DNA from: Deinococcus sp.
GTDB taxonomy: Bacteria; Deinococcota; Deinococci; Deinococcales; Deinococcaceae
Direction of reading: 5' to 3'
NCBI RefSeq assembly: GCF_030523985.1
Contig: NZ_JAUNHK010000021.1
Coordinates: forward strand, 1 to 32,421
DNA length: 32,421 bases
The position numbers and the translations under genes are program-made. Below, piece after piece: positions 11,169-19,386 of the stretch. Position 1 is the stretch's first letter; the number at the start of each line of letters is the position of its first letter. The notes beneath the pieces are model-generated. The model saw nothing but the letters and a program-made list of their open reading frames with translations. It searched no databases and was not told where the DNA came from.

Positions 11169-11878
11169 GCGCCCACACCCAGTTCCTCGCCGTGCTGCCG
11201 CAGCCACTGCCGCCACTGCTCATGCTCGGGCATGATGCGGGCGACGTGCCGCCAGTAGCGCGGCGAGTGATTGAGTTCGAGGAGGTGCGCGGCTTCGTGC
11301 AGCGCGACGTAGTGCAGCACAGGCAGCGGAGCCCGGCTCAGCGCCCAGTGGAGCCGAATGTCGCCCGACGCCGTGCAACTGCCCCAGCGGGTGCGGGTCG
11401 CGCTCACCTGTACCCGTCCCAGCCGTGAGGCTGCACCCAGCCGTGAGGCATAGTCCTCGACCAGGGCCGTGTACGTCGGCAGAACGGCTTCGCGTGTCCA
11501 GGCTTCGACCAGGGCGGTCACGTCTCCCCCGCTGGGCACCAGTAAGGTCTGCCCGTCGCGGCGCACCTGCGGCACCGGGGCCAGTCGCAGCGTCAGCGTT
11601 TCGCCCAGAAAAGGCAGTGCGGAGTCGTCGCCCAGCGCCGGGACCTGGGGACGGCGGCGCTGCTGCTGCACATGCTGACGCAGCCAGTCCTGCTTGGCCT
11701 CGACGAAGGTGCGGATGGTCGCGTCGGGCAAGCCCAGCGGGGCGTAAGCGGTCACGCGCCCGTCGCGCACCTGAAGGGCCAGGGTTCGCCGCCGCCCACT
11801 GCGCCGCACCTGTACGTCCAGCCCCGCCACCTGCCACGACTGTTCGGAGGGCGGAGCGGAGGGGCGGGCACGGAGCAT
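11159..11878 (-). CDS. YgjP/DUF45-type zinc metallopeptidase
   Basis: 239 residues. The conserved DUF45 signature is present: TRWGSC (163-168), then LHEAAHLLELNHSPRYW with the zinc-binding H194-E195-x-x-H198 and a third ligand candidate H204. This is the gluzincin-like family of E. coli YgjP, predicted cytosolic, with uncertain substrates. There is no signal peptide. The minus-strand CACAAT (plus-strand 11885-11890) sits 6 nt before the ATG, so the gene is probably leaderless. Its 3' end overlaps the convergent exported-protein gene by 10 bp, so neither has a private terminator there. Confidence 0.85.
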   Translation of the reverse strand: MLRARPSAPPSEQSWQVAGLDVQVRRSGRRRTLALQVRDGRVTAYAPLGLPDATIRTFVEAKQDWLRQHVQQQRRRPQVPALGDDSALPFLGETLTLRLAPVPQVRRDGQTLLVPSGGDVTALVEAWTREAVLPTYTALVEDYASRLGAASRLGRVQVSATRTRWGSCTASGDIRLHWALSRAPLPVLHYVALHEAAHLLELNHSPRYWRHVARIMPEHEQWRQWLRQHGEELGVGAQG

Positions 11879-11943
11879 CGGCCCATTGTGCCGTCTGCGG
11901 GCGCAGCGTGTGAAGGGGGAATGGGGGCCAAATGGTCAAACCG

Positions 11944-11997
11944 TCTAAAAGACTAACCGCTGGACGCTCCCCTTTGCAGGTAGGGAGTTCCAGCGGT
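11944..11997 (-). terminator. Putative terminator downstream of ftsW
   Basis: On the minus strand ACCGCTGGA and CTCCC pair with GGGAG and TCCAGCGGT (arms 11956-11971 and 11983-11997), followed by TAGTCTTTTAG. The T-run is short and begins 4 nt after the stem. It is nested in a wider palindrome, CAAACCGTC (11937-11945) with GACGGTTTG (12008-12016), so it may also be a repeat element. Confidence 0.5.
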
Positions 11998-12022
11998 CAG
12001 ACCGTTTGACGGTTTGGCCCTC

Positions 12023-13135
12023 TCAGTCGGCTGCTGCTCCCACGAAGTCGCGCATCTTGACCTCGCTGGGCAACTGGCGGCGCACCTGCCGCATGGCGGA
12101 ATGGATGATGCCGAGGGCCACGCTCATGGTCAGCATGGATGAGAATCCGTAGCTGACGAGAGGCAGCGGCACGCCCGTCACCGGGAAGAGGCCCGCCGCC
12201 ACCGCGAGGTTGACGAACGCCTGCCCCACCACCATGAACATGCAGCCGATGGCGAGGATGCTGGCCCCGTGGATCTCGGCGCTCATGGGCCGGATGCGGG
12301 TGGCGAGCTGCGCGACCTGAAGCGCGGTGGACACGATGAGCCAGTAGCAGAACAGCAGCGTCAGCACGCCCAGCAGCCCCGTCGAGAAGCCCACTGCCGC
12401 CACCACCATGTCGGTATGCGCGGCGAAGTATTCCCAACGCGGGCCGTCCGGCCCCTGGCCCCACCAGCCGCCGTAGTTGAGGTCACGGTGCGCCATGCCA
12501 ATCTGGTCGAGACCTGTGGGCATCTGTTCGTCGCGGGTCTGGTGGCCCGTCCAGCGTTCGACGATGTAGGGGTGGCGCTCCAGATAGCCGTTGACGAAGG
12601 GCAAAGACAGCAGGCTCAGGGCCAGCATCAGGCCGCCGATGTTGAACAGGCGCACTCCGGCGGCATACATGACGATGATGCCCAGTCCGAAGGTCAGGAT
12701 GCTGGTGCCCAAGTCGGGTTCCAGCACGATCAGGCCCGTGGTCGCCACAATCATGCCCGTGGCGCTCAGCAGCTTGTTCTGCACGCCCCGGCGCGAGAAA
12801 AACGAAGCCAGTTGCAGCACCAACGCCAGCTTGGCGAATTCAGAAGGCTGAAAGCGCTGCCCCCCCACGATCAGCCAGCGCCGCACGCCGGGACTGTCGG
12901 TGGTGCCCTGACCGAAAAACAGCACCAGCACCAGCAGCACCAGCGCCACGATCCACAGGTTGGTGCCCCAGTTCAGGAACGTGCGGGGCCGCAGCCGCGC
13001 CACGGCGAACGTCACCAGCACGGCCAACAACGCTTTGAGGCTGTGGTCAACAATCAGTGAGGGTTCGGCGGCGGCTATCCCCATCGCCCCCAGCAGCAGC
13101 AGCAGCACCTGGGCAATCAGCAGTTGCAGGCTCAT
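12023..13135 (-). CDS. ftsW: FtsW, lipid II polymerase of the divisome (SEDS family)
   Basis: 370 residues, about ten membrane segments. SEDS landmarks are RRWLIVGGQRFQPSEFAKLA after the first helices, LEPDLGTS, AAHTDMVVAAVGFSTGLLG in the large outer loop region, and GVPLPLVSYGFSSML near the end. The family polymerises lipid II glycan strands together with a class B penicillin-binding protein. FtsW is preferred over RodA because the gene follows murD directly. The ATG overlaps the murD stop as ATGA, implying translational coupling. The canonical FISYGGSS is LVSYGFSS here, a mild divergence. The partner PBP gene is not in the window. Confidence 0.9.
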   Translation of the reverse strand: MSLQLLIAQVLLLLLGAMGIAAAEPSLIVDHSLKALLAVLVTFAVARLRPRTFLNWGTNLWIVALVLLVLVLFFGQGTTDSPGVRRWLIVGGQRFQPSEFAKLALVLQLASFFSRRGVQNKLLSATGMIVATTGLIVLEPDLGTSILTFGLGIIVMYAAGVRLFNIGGLMLALSLLSLPFVNGYLERHPYIVERWTGHQTRDEQMPTGLDQIGMAHRDLNYGGWWGQGPDGPRWEYFAAHTDMVVAAVGFSTGLLGVLTLLFCYWLIVSTALQVAQLATRIRPMSAEIHGASILAIGCMFMVVGQAFVNLAVAAGLFPVTGVPLPLVSYGFSSMLTMSVALGIIHSAMRQVRRQLPSEVKMRDFVGAAAD

Positions 13136-14460
13136 GCGCCGCCCTCCCCTGACCCGGTCCCCTCTGTCAACTCCTGCACGGCGCGGCGGAAGCTTTCGCC
13201 ACGTTCCTTGTAGTCACGGAACTGGTCGAAACTGGTGCCGACAGGGGCCAACAACACCGTGCCCGCGCCGTCCTTACCGCCCAGTGCTTCCCACCCCGCA
13301 CGCACGGCGCGGCGCATGGTGTCGTCGCCCGTATCGGCCTGCACGACCTGAAAGGGCAAGCCCAGCCCCTGTGCCCACAGCTCCCGTGCCAGCTTTTCGC
13401 CGTCTTCACCGAAGGCGATGACCTGAGCCACCCGGCCCTCTGCCGCCGCCCGCAGAGGTTCCAGTTCGGCCCCCTTGTCGCGCCCGCCGACCAGCCAAGC
13501 GATGGGCGCGGTGGCCTGACGCAGCGCCGACTCGACGGCAATGGTGCGGGTGGCGATGGAGTCCTCGATAAAGCGGACGCCGCCGAGTTGTCCCACCGTC
13601 TCGAAGCGGCCTTTCACGGGCTGGGCGGCCCGCAGCGCCCCGGCCAGTATCCCGGCGTCCACCGGGCGACCCAGATGACGCAGCATGGCTTCTGCAGCCA
13701 GCAGCGCCGCTGCCGCATTGGCGGGGTGAACGCCGGGCGGCAATTCGGCAGCGTCCAGCACCTTTTCCCCACCGCGCAGAGACAGATGGTCGGGCGTGAA
13801 GGTCAGCACGTCGGCCTGCGTCGGCACATTCAGGCCAGCGGGCAGCACCAGCACGTCCCCCGCCTGTTGCCCCACCGTGATGTTGCGCTTGGCGGCGTGA
13901 TAGTTCTCGGTGCTGCCGTGACGGTCGATGTGGTCAACACCCAGGTTGGTGATGACCGCCACCGGCAGCCGCAGCCCCGGCACCCGCTCCAGTTGAAAGG
14001 AACTGAGTTCGACCACGGCGACTTCGGCGTCGTCCACCACGTCCAGCAGCGGCGGGTCAATGTTGCCGCCTTCCCGCGCCCGCAAGCCGCAGGCCCGCAG
14101 CAGTTGGGCAATCAGCACCGTGGTGCTCCCTTTGCCCGCCGTGCCGGTGATGCCCACCAGAGGCAGCGCAGGGCGCAAGCGGGCCGCCAGCACGACTTCC
14201 CCGATGATTTCCGCGCCCCGTGCCGCCAGTGCCAGCAAGTCGGGATGGTCAATGGGTACACCGGGGGCCGCCACCACCACGTCGTACTCGCCAGACAGGT
14301 CGCCCCGGCGGTGGCCCAGTTGCGCCATCAGGGTTTCGTCCTCGCTGCTCGGCTTCATGTCGTGCCAGTGGGCCTGCACGCCTTCTTTGTTCAAAAAGTG
14401 GGCCACGCCGCGTCCGCTGCGTCCCAGTCCATAAATCAGCACTCTGCGCCCCAGGTTCAC
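13132..14460 (-). CDS. murD: MurD, UDP-N-acetylmuramoyl-L-alanine:D-glutamate ligase
   Basis: Cytosolic ATP-dependent ligase adding D-Glu to UDP-MurNAc-L-Ala. From the GTG at 14460 it has 442 residues. It shows the N-terminal Rossmann-like GLGRSG, the Mur ligase ATP loop GITGTAGKGSTT (about 103-114), the LSSFQL segment, NLGVDHIDRHGS, and the C-terminal GGRDKGAEL. A TTG six codons upstream (14478) also opens the frame. I prefer the GTG because TATGGT (plus-strand 14467-14472, read on the minus strand) lies 6 nt before it, giving a leaderless start. It is co-transcribed with ftsW through a 4-nt overlap and divergent from hisA. Confidence 0.9.
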   Translation of the reverse strand: MNLGRRVLIYGLGRSGRGVAHFLNKEGVQAHWHDMKPSSEDETLMAQLGHRRGDLSGEYDVVVAAPGVPIDHPDLLALAARGAEIIGEVVLAARLRPALPLVGITGTAGKGSTTVLIAQLLRACGLRAREGGNIDPPLLDVVDDAEVAVVELSSFQLERVPGLRLPVAVITNLGVDHIDRHGSTENYHAAKRNITVGQQAGDVLVLPAGLNVPTQADVLTFTPDHLSLRGGEKVLDAAELPPGVHPANAAAALLAAEAMLRHLGRPVDAGILAGALRAAQPVKGRFETVGQLGGVRFIEDSIATRTIAVESALRQATAPIAWLVGGRDKGAELEPLRAAAEGRVAQVIAFGEDGEKLARELWAQGLGLPFQVVQADTGDDTMRRAVRAGWEALGGKDGAGTVLLAPVGTSFDQFRDYKERGESFRRAVQELTEGTGSGEGGA

Positions 14461-14548
14461 GGCCTTACCATAGGGCAAAAACAGGTGAGGAACGGGGCGG
14501 ACGCGGCCCTATCCAGAGTACCCCGCCCGCTGCGGCCCGGCCCCGGCC

Positions 14549-14554
14549 TATGCT
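14549..14554 (+). promoter_or_regulatory. Putative -10 box of hisA (leaderless)
   Basis: TATGCT is 7 nt before the ATG at 14562. An in-frame ATG inside this hexamer (14550) is therefore unlikely to be the start. The same hexamer precedes ruvX at the same distance. Confidence 0.5.
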
Positions 14555-14561
14555 GCACGGT

Positions 14562-15287
14562 ATGAGCGCCGCTTTCCCGCCTGTTCCTTTGGTCATTCCC
14601 TGCGTGGACATTCAATCGGGCCGCGCCGTGCGCCTGTTTGAAGGCGACCCGGAGCGCGAAACCGTCTATTTCGAGTCCCCACTGGACGCCGCCCGCCACT
14701 GGGCCTCGCTGGGCGCAGGGCTGCTGCATCTGGTGGACCTCGACGCCGCCACCGGACGCGGCGAAAACCGGCCCGTCATCGCGCAAATCGTGCAGGAGCT
14801 CGGCGTACCCGTCGAGGTGGGCGGCGGCATTCGTGACCGCGAGAGCGCCGAAGTGTTGCTGGCGGCGGGGGTGCAGCGTGTGGTGATCGGCACCGCCGCC
14901 GTCAAGACGCCCGAACTGGTCAGCGACCTGCTGGCGGCGCACGGCCCAGAGCGGGTGGTGGTCAGCTTGGACGCCCGTGGCCTCGAAGTTGCCACGCACG
15001 GCTGGGTAGCGGGCAGCGGCGTGCAGGTGGGCGACCTGACCCCGCGCCTGCACGCCGCCGGACTGCAGACCCTCATCTTCACCGACGTGACCCGCGACGG
15101 CACCCTGCGCGGCCTGAACCGTGACCTGATGCGCGAGGTACGCACCCTCTGGCCCGGCGAACTGATTGTGGGCGGCGGCGTGGCCGACGAAACCGACGTG
15201 CGCCTGCTGGCTGAGGAAGGCATTGAAGGGGCCATCGTGGGCCGGGCGATTTATGAGGGCACGCTGGCCTATCCGGTGCGGCTATAA
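14562..15287 (+). CDS. hisA: HisA, ProFAR isomerase of histidine biosynthesis
   Basis: 241 residues, a TIM barrel performing the Amadori isomerisation of ProFAR to PRFAR, the fourth step of histidine synthesis. The two catalytic aspartates are visible in IPCVDIQSG near the start and FTDVTRDGTLRG in the second half. The phosphate-binding loops are VEVGGGIRD and LIVGGGVAD, one in each half-barrel. VVIGTAAV and AIVGRAIYEG complete the fold. The longer frame back to 14220 runs antisense to murD and is rejected. hisA stands alone here, with no other his gene in the window, so the pathway is dispersed in this genome. Confidence 0.93.
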   Translation: MSAAFPPVPLVIPCVDIQSGRAVRLFEGDPERETVYFESPLDAARHWASLGAGLLHLVDLDAATGRGENRPVIAQIVQELGVPVEVGGGIRDRESAEVLLAAGVQRVVIGTAAVKTPELVSDLLAAHGPERVVVSLDARGLEVATHGWVAGSGVQVGDLTPRLHAAGLQTLIFTDVTRDGTLRGLNRDLMREVRTLWPGELIVGGGVADETDVRLLAEEGIEGAIVGRAIYEGTLAYPVRL

Positions 15288-15294
15288 CCCAAGC

Positions 15295-15341
15295 AAAAAG
15301 TGAAGCGGCGCGGGAATTCCTCCTGCGCCGCTCCACTTTTT
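15295..15341. terminator. Bidirectional terminator between hisA and rpoZ
   Basis: AAAAAGTG-A-AGCGGCGC (from 15295) pairs with GCGCCGCT-C-CACTTTTT (to 15341) across a short loop. The A-run and T-run on the two sides make it work for both the plus-strand hisA and the minus-strand rpoZ. Confidence 0.88.
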
Positions 15342-15349
15342 GGCCGGAC

Positions 15350-15649
15350 TCAGTCGCGTTCGCGCTCGCGCTCGGCGTTGAGCTGGGCCTGCAACTGGGC
15401 CTGACGCTGGCGCACGTAGTCCTGGTGGAAACGCTGCTCGTCGATCAGGTTGGTACCCACGGTCAGCTTGCCCGTCGCCAGCTCACGCATGGCCTGGGTC
15501 ACGAGGTTGTGGGTGCGCACTCGCTGCTCGACAGGGAGCACGCTAGGCGCACCACTACGCAGTTGCAGCGCACGCTTGGCGACGACGACCGACAGACGGT
15601 ACTTGCTGTCGGTCAGTGAAAGGAGCTTGTCGATATCTTTTTCTGCCAT
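15350..15649 (-). CDS. rpoZ: RNA polymerase omega subunit
   Basis: 99 residues from the ATG at 15649. The conserved omega core is clear: DIDKLLSLTDSKYRLSVVVAKRALQL, then RTHNLVTQAMRELATGKL. Omega clasps the beta-prime C-terminus and aids polymerase assembly. The C-terminal tail is glutamine- and charge-rich (QAQLQAQLNAERERERD), probably a short helix. An upstream in-frame extension to 16048 runs antisense to the peptidase gene and is not real. GGGGTGG a few bases before the ATG is a weak ribosome site, so this gene, unlike most neighbours, seems to have a leader. Confidence 0.93.
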   Translation of the reverse strand: MAEKDIDKLLSLTDSKYRLSVVVAKRALQLRSGAPSVLPVEQRVRTHNLVTQAMRELATGKLTVGTNLIDEQRFHQDYVRQRQAQLQAQLNAERERERD

Positions 15650-15729
15650 AACCACCCCGGAGAGAACACGCTCGAAGAATTGAAGGACTTGGAGGGACCA
15701 GGGCGAGAACCCGGCCTTATCAGCAGAGC

Positions 15730-15759
15730 AGTCTAGCCCGCCGGAGCGCAACAGAACAA
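15730..15759 (-). promoter_or_regulatory. Possible rpoZ promoter
   Basis: On the minus strand TTGTTC (plus-strand 15754-15759) and TAGACT (15730-15735) are 18 nt apart, giving a leader of roughly 75 nt. The -35 match is poor. TAGACT recurs as a -10 before the permease and rqkA genes. Confidence 0.3.
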
Positions 15760-15799
15760 GGCCGGGAGAGGCGGTGCGCCGGGCCGCTAGCATAGGGAC

Positions 15800-16912
15800 A
15801 TGCACCCGACCTTTCCCGACCCCGACCTGAACAGCCTTCTGAAAGACCTGCGGCAACTGGTCGAAATCGAGTCGCCGTCGAGTGACCCCGTCGCGGTGGG
15901 CCGGGTCATGGACGTGGTCGAGGGCTGGGCACAGGCGATGGGGGCCGAAACCCACGCGCTGCCGGGCGGCACCCGTGAATTCAATTTTGGTCTGGGAGAC
16001 GGCCCTTACGTGCTGGTGCTCACCCACGCCGACACCGTCTGGCCGCACGGCACGCTGGAAAAGATGCCCTGGAAACAGGAAGGGGACCGCCTCTACGGCC
16101 CCGGCACCTACGACATGAAAGCGGGCATCGTGGGCCTATTTCACGCGATGAAGGCGCTTCGGCAGGCAGGGCAGTGGCCGCGGGGCGGCATCAAGGTGTT
16201 GCTCTCGCCCGACGAGGAAATAGGCAGCCCCGGCAGCCGCACCCAGATCGAAGCGGCGGCGCGGGGAGCGCGGGTGGCGCTGGTGCCCGAACCCCCCGTG
16301 TCGGACAGCCACAACCTCAAGACCGGGCGCAAAGGCACCGGCGACTACACGCTGAAGCTGCGCGGGGTCGCCAGTCACGCGGGCAACCGCCCCGAACTGG
16401 GCGCGAGTGCGATTACCGCCGCCGCCGAAGCGGTGCTGGCCCTGCAGAAACTCGCCGACCCGGCCCAGGGCACCACCGTCAGCGTCGGCCTGATTTCGGG
16501 AGGCAGCGCCGTGAACGTGATTCCCGACGAGTGCCGCCTGAGCATTGACGTGCGGGTCGCCAGCCTGACCGAAGCCGACCGCATCGAGCAGGGCGTGCGG
16601 GCGTGGAAACCGAGCAACGACCGCGTCACCTGCGAGGTCAGCGGCGGCCTCAACCGCCCCCCCTTCAAGCAGGGTGAGGGCACGCTGCGCCTCTTTGCCC
16701 AGGCCCAGGCCATCGCCCGTGAACTGGGCTTCGAGATAGGGCACGAAAGCGTGGGCGGAGGCAGCGACGGCAACTTCACGGCGGCCATGATTCCTACACT
16801 CGACGGGCTGGGGTCGCCCGGCGACGGTGCCCACGCGGTCCATGAGCATGTCCGGCTCGACCGCTGGCCCGACCATGTGCGGCTGCTGACCCGCCTGCTG
16901 CTGGAAGCGTAA
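15800..16912 (+). CDS. M20-family zinc metallopeptidase, carboxypeptidase G2-like
   Basis: 370 residues. Metal and catalytic residues are in order: H76 and D78 in THADTVW, D105 in GTYDMKAG, the E139-E140 pair in SPDEEIGSPGS, a conserved His in GVASHAGNRPELG, and a late His in GDGAHAVHEHV. GHESVGGGSDGNF and LDGLGSPGDGAHA are typical of the glutamate carboxypeptidase/ArgE/DapE group. No signal peptide is seen, so it is likely cytosolic and removes an acidic or acyl group from an amino acid or small peptide. TAGCAT (15788-15793) is 6 nt before the ATG, pointing to a leaderless start. It is divergent from rpoZ; the exact substrate cannot be deduced. Confidence 0.87.
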   Translation: MHPTFPDPDLNSLLKDLRQLVEIESPSSDPVAVGRVMDVVEGWAQAMGAETHALPGGTREFNFGLGDGPYVLVLTHADTVWPHGTLEKMPWKQEGDRLYGPGTYDMKAGIVGLFHAMKALRQAGQWPRGGIKVLLSPDEEIGSPGSRTQIEAAARGARVALVPEPPVSDSHNLKTGRKGTGDYTLKLRGVASHAGNRPELGASAITAAAEAVLALQKLADPAQGTTVSVGLISGGSAVNVIPDECRLSIDVRVASLTEADRIEQGVRAWKPSNDRVTCEVSGGLNRPPFKQGEGTLRLFAQAQAIARELGFEIGHESVGGGSDGNFTAAMIPTLDGLGSPGDGAHAVHEHVRLDRWPDHVRLLTRLLLEA

Positions 16913-16931
16913 AGATGAGCTGGGCGGCGGA

Positions 16932-18905
16932 TTACGCGCCCCGCCTCCCCTCCACTCCCTTGTGCCCGGTGCGAACATCCTTCAGTTGGCGCAGCAGATC
17001 GGCCAGTTGTTCCTCGCTGAGCGGATAGGACAGCGCGTACCCCTGGCCCAGCGTGCAGCCGAGTTGCCGCGCCGCTTCCACGTAAGCCGCCGTCTCCAAT
17101 CCCTCGGCGGTGGTGCTGAGGTGCCGCTGCTGCGCCAGTGAAACGGCAGTGCGGGTCAGCAGACGCGAAAATTCGCCGTCCTCGTTGGGCAGATCACGAA
17201 TGAGCGAGCGGTCGAGTTTCAGGGTGCTGATGCGTAGCGAGCGCAGGCGCGACAGGTTGGAATAACCCGCCCCGAAATCGTCGATGCTGATGCCAATGCC
17301 AAGCCGTTCAAGCTGGTCGAGGTTGGCCTGAATGCGGTGGTCTTCGTAGAGGGCGGCTGTCTCGGTGAGTTCGAGTTCAAGGCGCCCGGGCGCAAAGCCG
17401 ACCTCTTCCAGCGTTGCCTGAACCTGCTGGGCATAGTCTGGCCGACTGAGTTGCATGGGACTCACGTTGACGCTCAGGCTCAGTTGGGGCCAGCCCAGGG
17501 CCGCCCAGCCCACCGCCGACCGACTGGCTTCCTGCAACACCCACTGCCCGATGTCGCTGATTTGCCCGGAGCGCTCGGCGACGGGAATAAACTCGGTAGG
17601 CGAGACATGCCCGAGTTGAGGATGCCGCCAGCGGAGCAGCGCCTCGGCCTTGACGGGCAGTTCGCTTGTCAGGTCATAAATCGGCTGGTAGGCCAGCGAA
17701 AATCCGGCTTCGTGGTAGGGCGGTTGAAGGGCGCGGGCGAGTTGCTGAAACCGCTCGGTCTGGGCGTCGTACTCGTGCTGATAGCGCCGAACCTGACCCC
17801 GACCACTGCGCTTGACCGCGTACATGGCGCTGTCGGCATGGCGCAGCAGTTCTTCGGAGGTCGAGGCGTCGTCCGGATACAGGCTGATTCCGATACTCAG
17901 GGTGGTCGAGAACCCGCTGCGCCTCGTTTTGTCCTGGAGCTGGCGCTGCCACTCTTCCGCTTCCGCGACCACCTGCGCCGAGGTTCGGCCCGAGAGCAGC
18001 ACCACGAATTCGTCACCGCTCAGGCGGTAGGCCTGGTCATCGGCTTCTCTCTGGCTGGCCTCCTGGAGGATGAGGGCCACGTTTTGGAGGAGCAGGTCGC
18101 CCGCCTCATGTCCCAGGGTGTCGTTGATGACCTTGAACGAGTCGACATCGACAAAGAGAAGGGCAAAGGGTTCCTCCGAGAAGGTCTGGGTGCGCCGGGT
18201 CAGTTCGTCCTGAAGTTGCAGGCGGTTGGGCAGGCTGGTCAGCAAATCGGTATAGGCGAGTCGGGCCAGCGTCTCCCGTTCACCCTGACCGTAGCGGACT
18301 CGCTCCAGCCACTTGAGGAAATACTCCACACCGAGATACCCCGTGGTCGTCACCAGCAGCAACTGGGTCAGCGCCTGAATCACCGACGGGTTCCAGCCCC
18401 GACGCCACAGCCAGAAACTGCCACCCACCAGACACACCACCAGAAGGCCCAGCACGGTGCTCCGCAGCAGGCCAGGGCGATGCAAACCGGCCCCGACCAC
18501 CAGCCCCCAGGCAATCGTGAGGGGCAACCAGAACAGCGACTCCGTCAGTTCGCGCAGTAGAACCTGAGGCTGCTCAACCACGAGCAGCAGCAGCAACAGC
18601 TTGAAGAGCAGCCAAATCGAGAAACCCACCAGCAGTTGAACCAGCGCCTTGCTGGTATGGCTGCCCCGCCGTAAACCATTGGCACTGACAGACAACGACA
18701 GGAGCAGGAGCAGCAGATACAGGAAACGGTCAAAGGTGACGTCCCACCCGTCGCCCACACCCAGGAGCAGCGCCACCCCCGAGGCCGTGACCGCCACCCC
18801 CGCAGTGGCGACCAGCAACCACCTCCACCCCCGGCGGAACAGTGCCATTTCCGCGTCCGCGTCGGCCTTCAGTGGCCGAGAAGTGCTGGGGGGAACCCTG
18901 GGCAT
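16932..18905 (-). CDS. Membrane GGDEF-EAL protein (c-di-GMP turnover)
   Basis: 657 residues. About six membrane segments fill residues 28-200, without a recognised sensor motif. The GGDEF domain (about 215-378) carries SGDEF at 296-300 and DVDSFKVINDTLGHEAGD. Ser in the first position is often tolerated, but no correctly spaced RxxD inhibitory site is present (READ at 286-289 is one residue off). The EAL domain (about 385-635) is complete: EALLR (421-425), N480, E515, DDFGAGYS (542-549), K563, E601 and QGY (621-623). A phosphodiesterase with a weak or regulatory cyclase half is most likely. The minus-strand TACAGT lies 9 nt before the ATG. Confidence 0.88.
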   Translation of the reverse strand: MPRVPPSTSRPLKADADAEMALFRRGWRWLLVATAGVAVTASGVALLLGVGDGWDVTFDRFLYLLLLLLSLSVSANGLRRGSHTSKALVQLLVGFSIWLLFKLLLLLLVVEQPQVLLRELTESLFWLPLTIAWGLVVGAGLHRPGLLRSTVLGLLVVCLVGGSFWLWRRGWNPSVIQALTQLLLVTTTGYLGVEYFLKWLERVRYGQGERETLARLAYTDLLTSLPNRLQLQDELTRRTQTFSEEPFALLFVDVDSFKVINDTLGHEAGDLLLQNVALILQEASQREADDQAYRLSGDEFVVLLSGRTSAQVVAEAEEWQRQLQDKTRRSGFSTTLSIGISLYPDDASTSEELLRHADSAMYAVKRSGRGQVRRYQHEYDAQTERFQQLARALQPPYHEAGFSLAYQPIYDLTSELPVKAEALLRWRHPQLGHVSPTEFIPVAERSGQISDIGQWVLQEASRSAVGWAALGWPQLSLSVNVSPMQLSRPDYAQQVQATLEEVGFAPGRLELELTETAALYEDHRIQANLDQLERLGIGISIDDFGAGYSNLSRLRSLRISTLKLDRSLIRDLPNEDGEFSRLLTRTAVSLAQQRHLSTTAEGLETAAYVEAARQLGCTLGQGYALSYPLSEEQLADLLRQLKDVRTGHKGVEGRRGA

Positions 18906-18930
18906 ACGCCCCGCACTGTAGGAGACGAAG

Positions 18931-18948
18931 TGTCACAGCGAAGTGACA
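18931..18948. promoter_or_regulatory. Operator-like dyad between divergent genes
   Basis: TGTCAC-AGCGAA-GTGACA is a perfect 6-6-6 inverted repeat, 26 bp upstream of the GGDEF-EAL start and 55 bp upstream of the 100-residue protein. Size and position suit a dimeric helix-turn-helix repressor or activator; which one is unknown. Confidence 0.45.
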
Positions 18949-19002
18949 AATTTTATCTATTTCAGCGCTCAGAACCTTAATCCGGCGGCTAATCTGGACG
19001 CC

Positions 19003-19305
<303 letters not shown>

Positions 19306-19332
19306 GCTTGGCGCTGCCTGCAACAGAACGAC

Positions 19333-19359
19333 AAAAAAGGCGACCCTGATTCAGTCGCC
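19333..19359 (-). terminator. Terminator of the GGEEF gene
   Basis: On the minus strand GGCGAC and GTCGCC form a 6-bp stem with a 9-nt loop, followed directly by TTTTTT. It lies 27 bp beyond the GGEEF stop and also faces the convergent 100-residue gene. Confidence 0.7.
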
Positions 19360-19386
19360 CTGTCTCCTTTTCGCGGCACTCTCGGC

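Noticed and set aside
14220..14561. Long N-terminal extension of HisA
   Set aside because: Antisense to murD, and HisA homologues start near the ATG at 14562.
15650..16048. Extension of rpoZ to 232 residues
   Set aside because: The added part is antisense to the M20 peptidase gene and unlike omega subunits.
18931..18948. Possible Deinococcus radiation/desiccation response motif
   Set aside because: TGTCAC-N6-GTGACA shares TGTCA/TGACA with that 17-bp palindrome but the centre is much too long.
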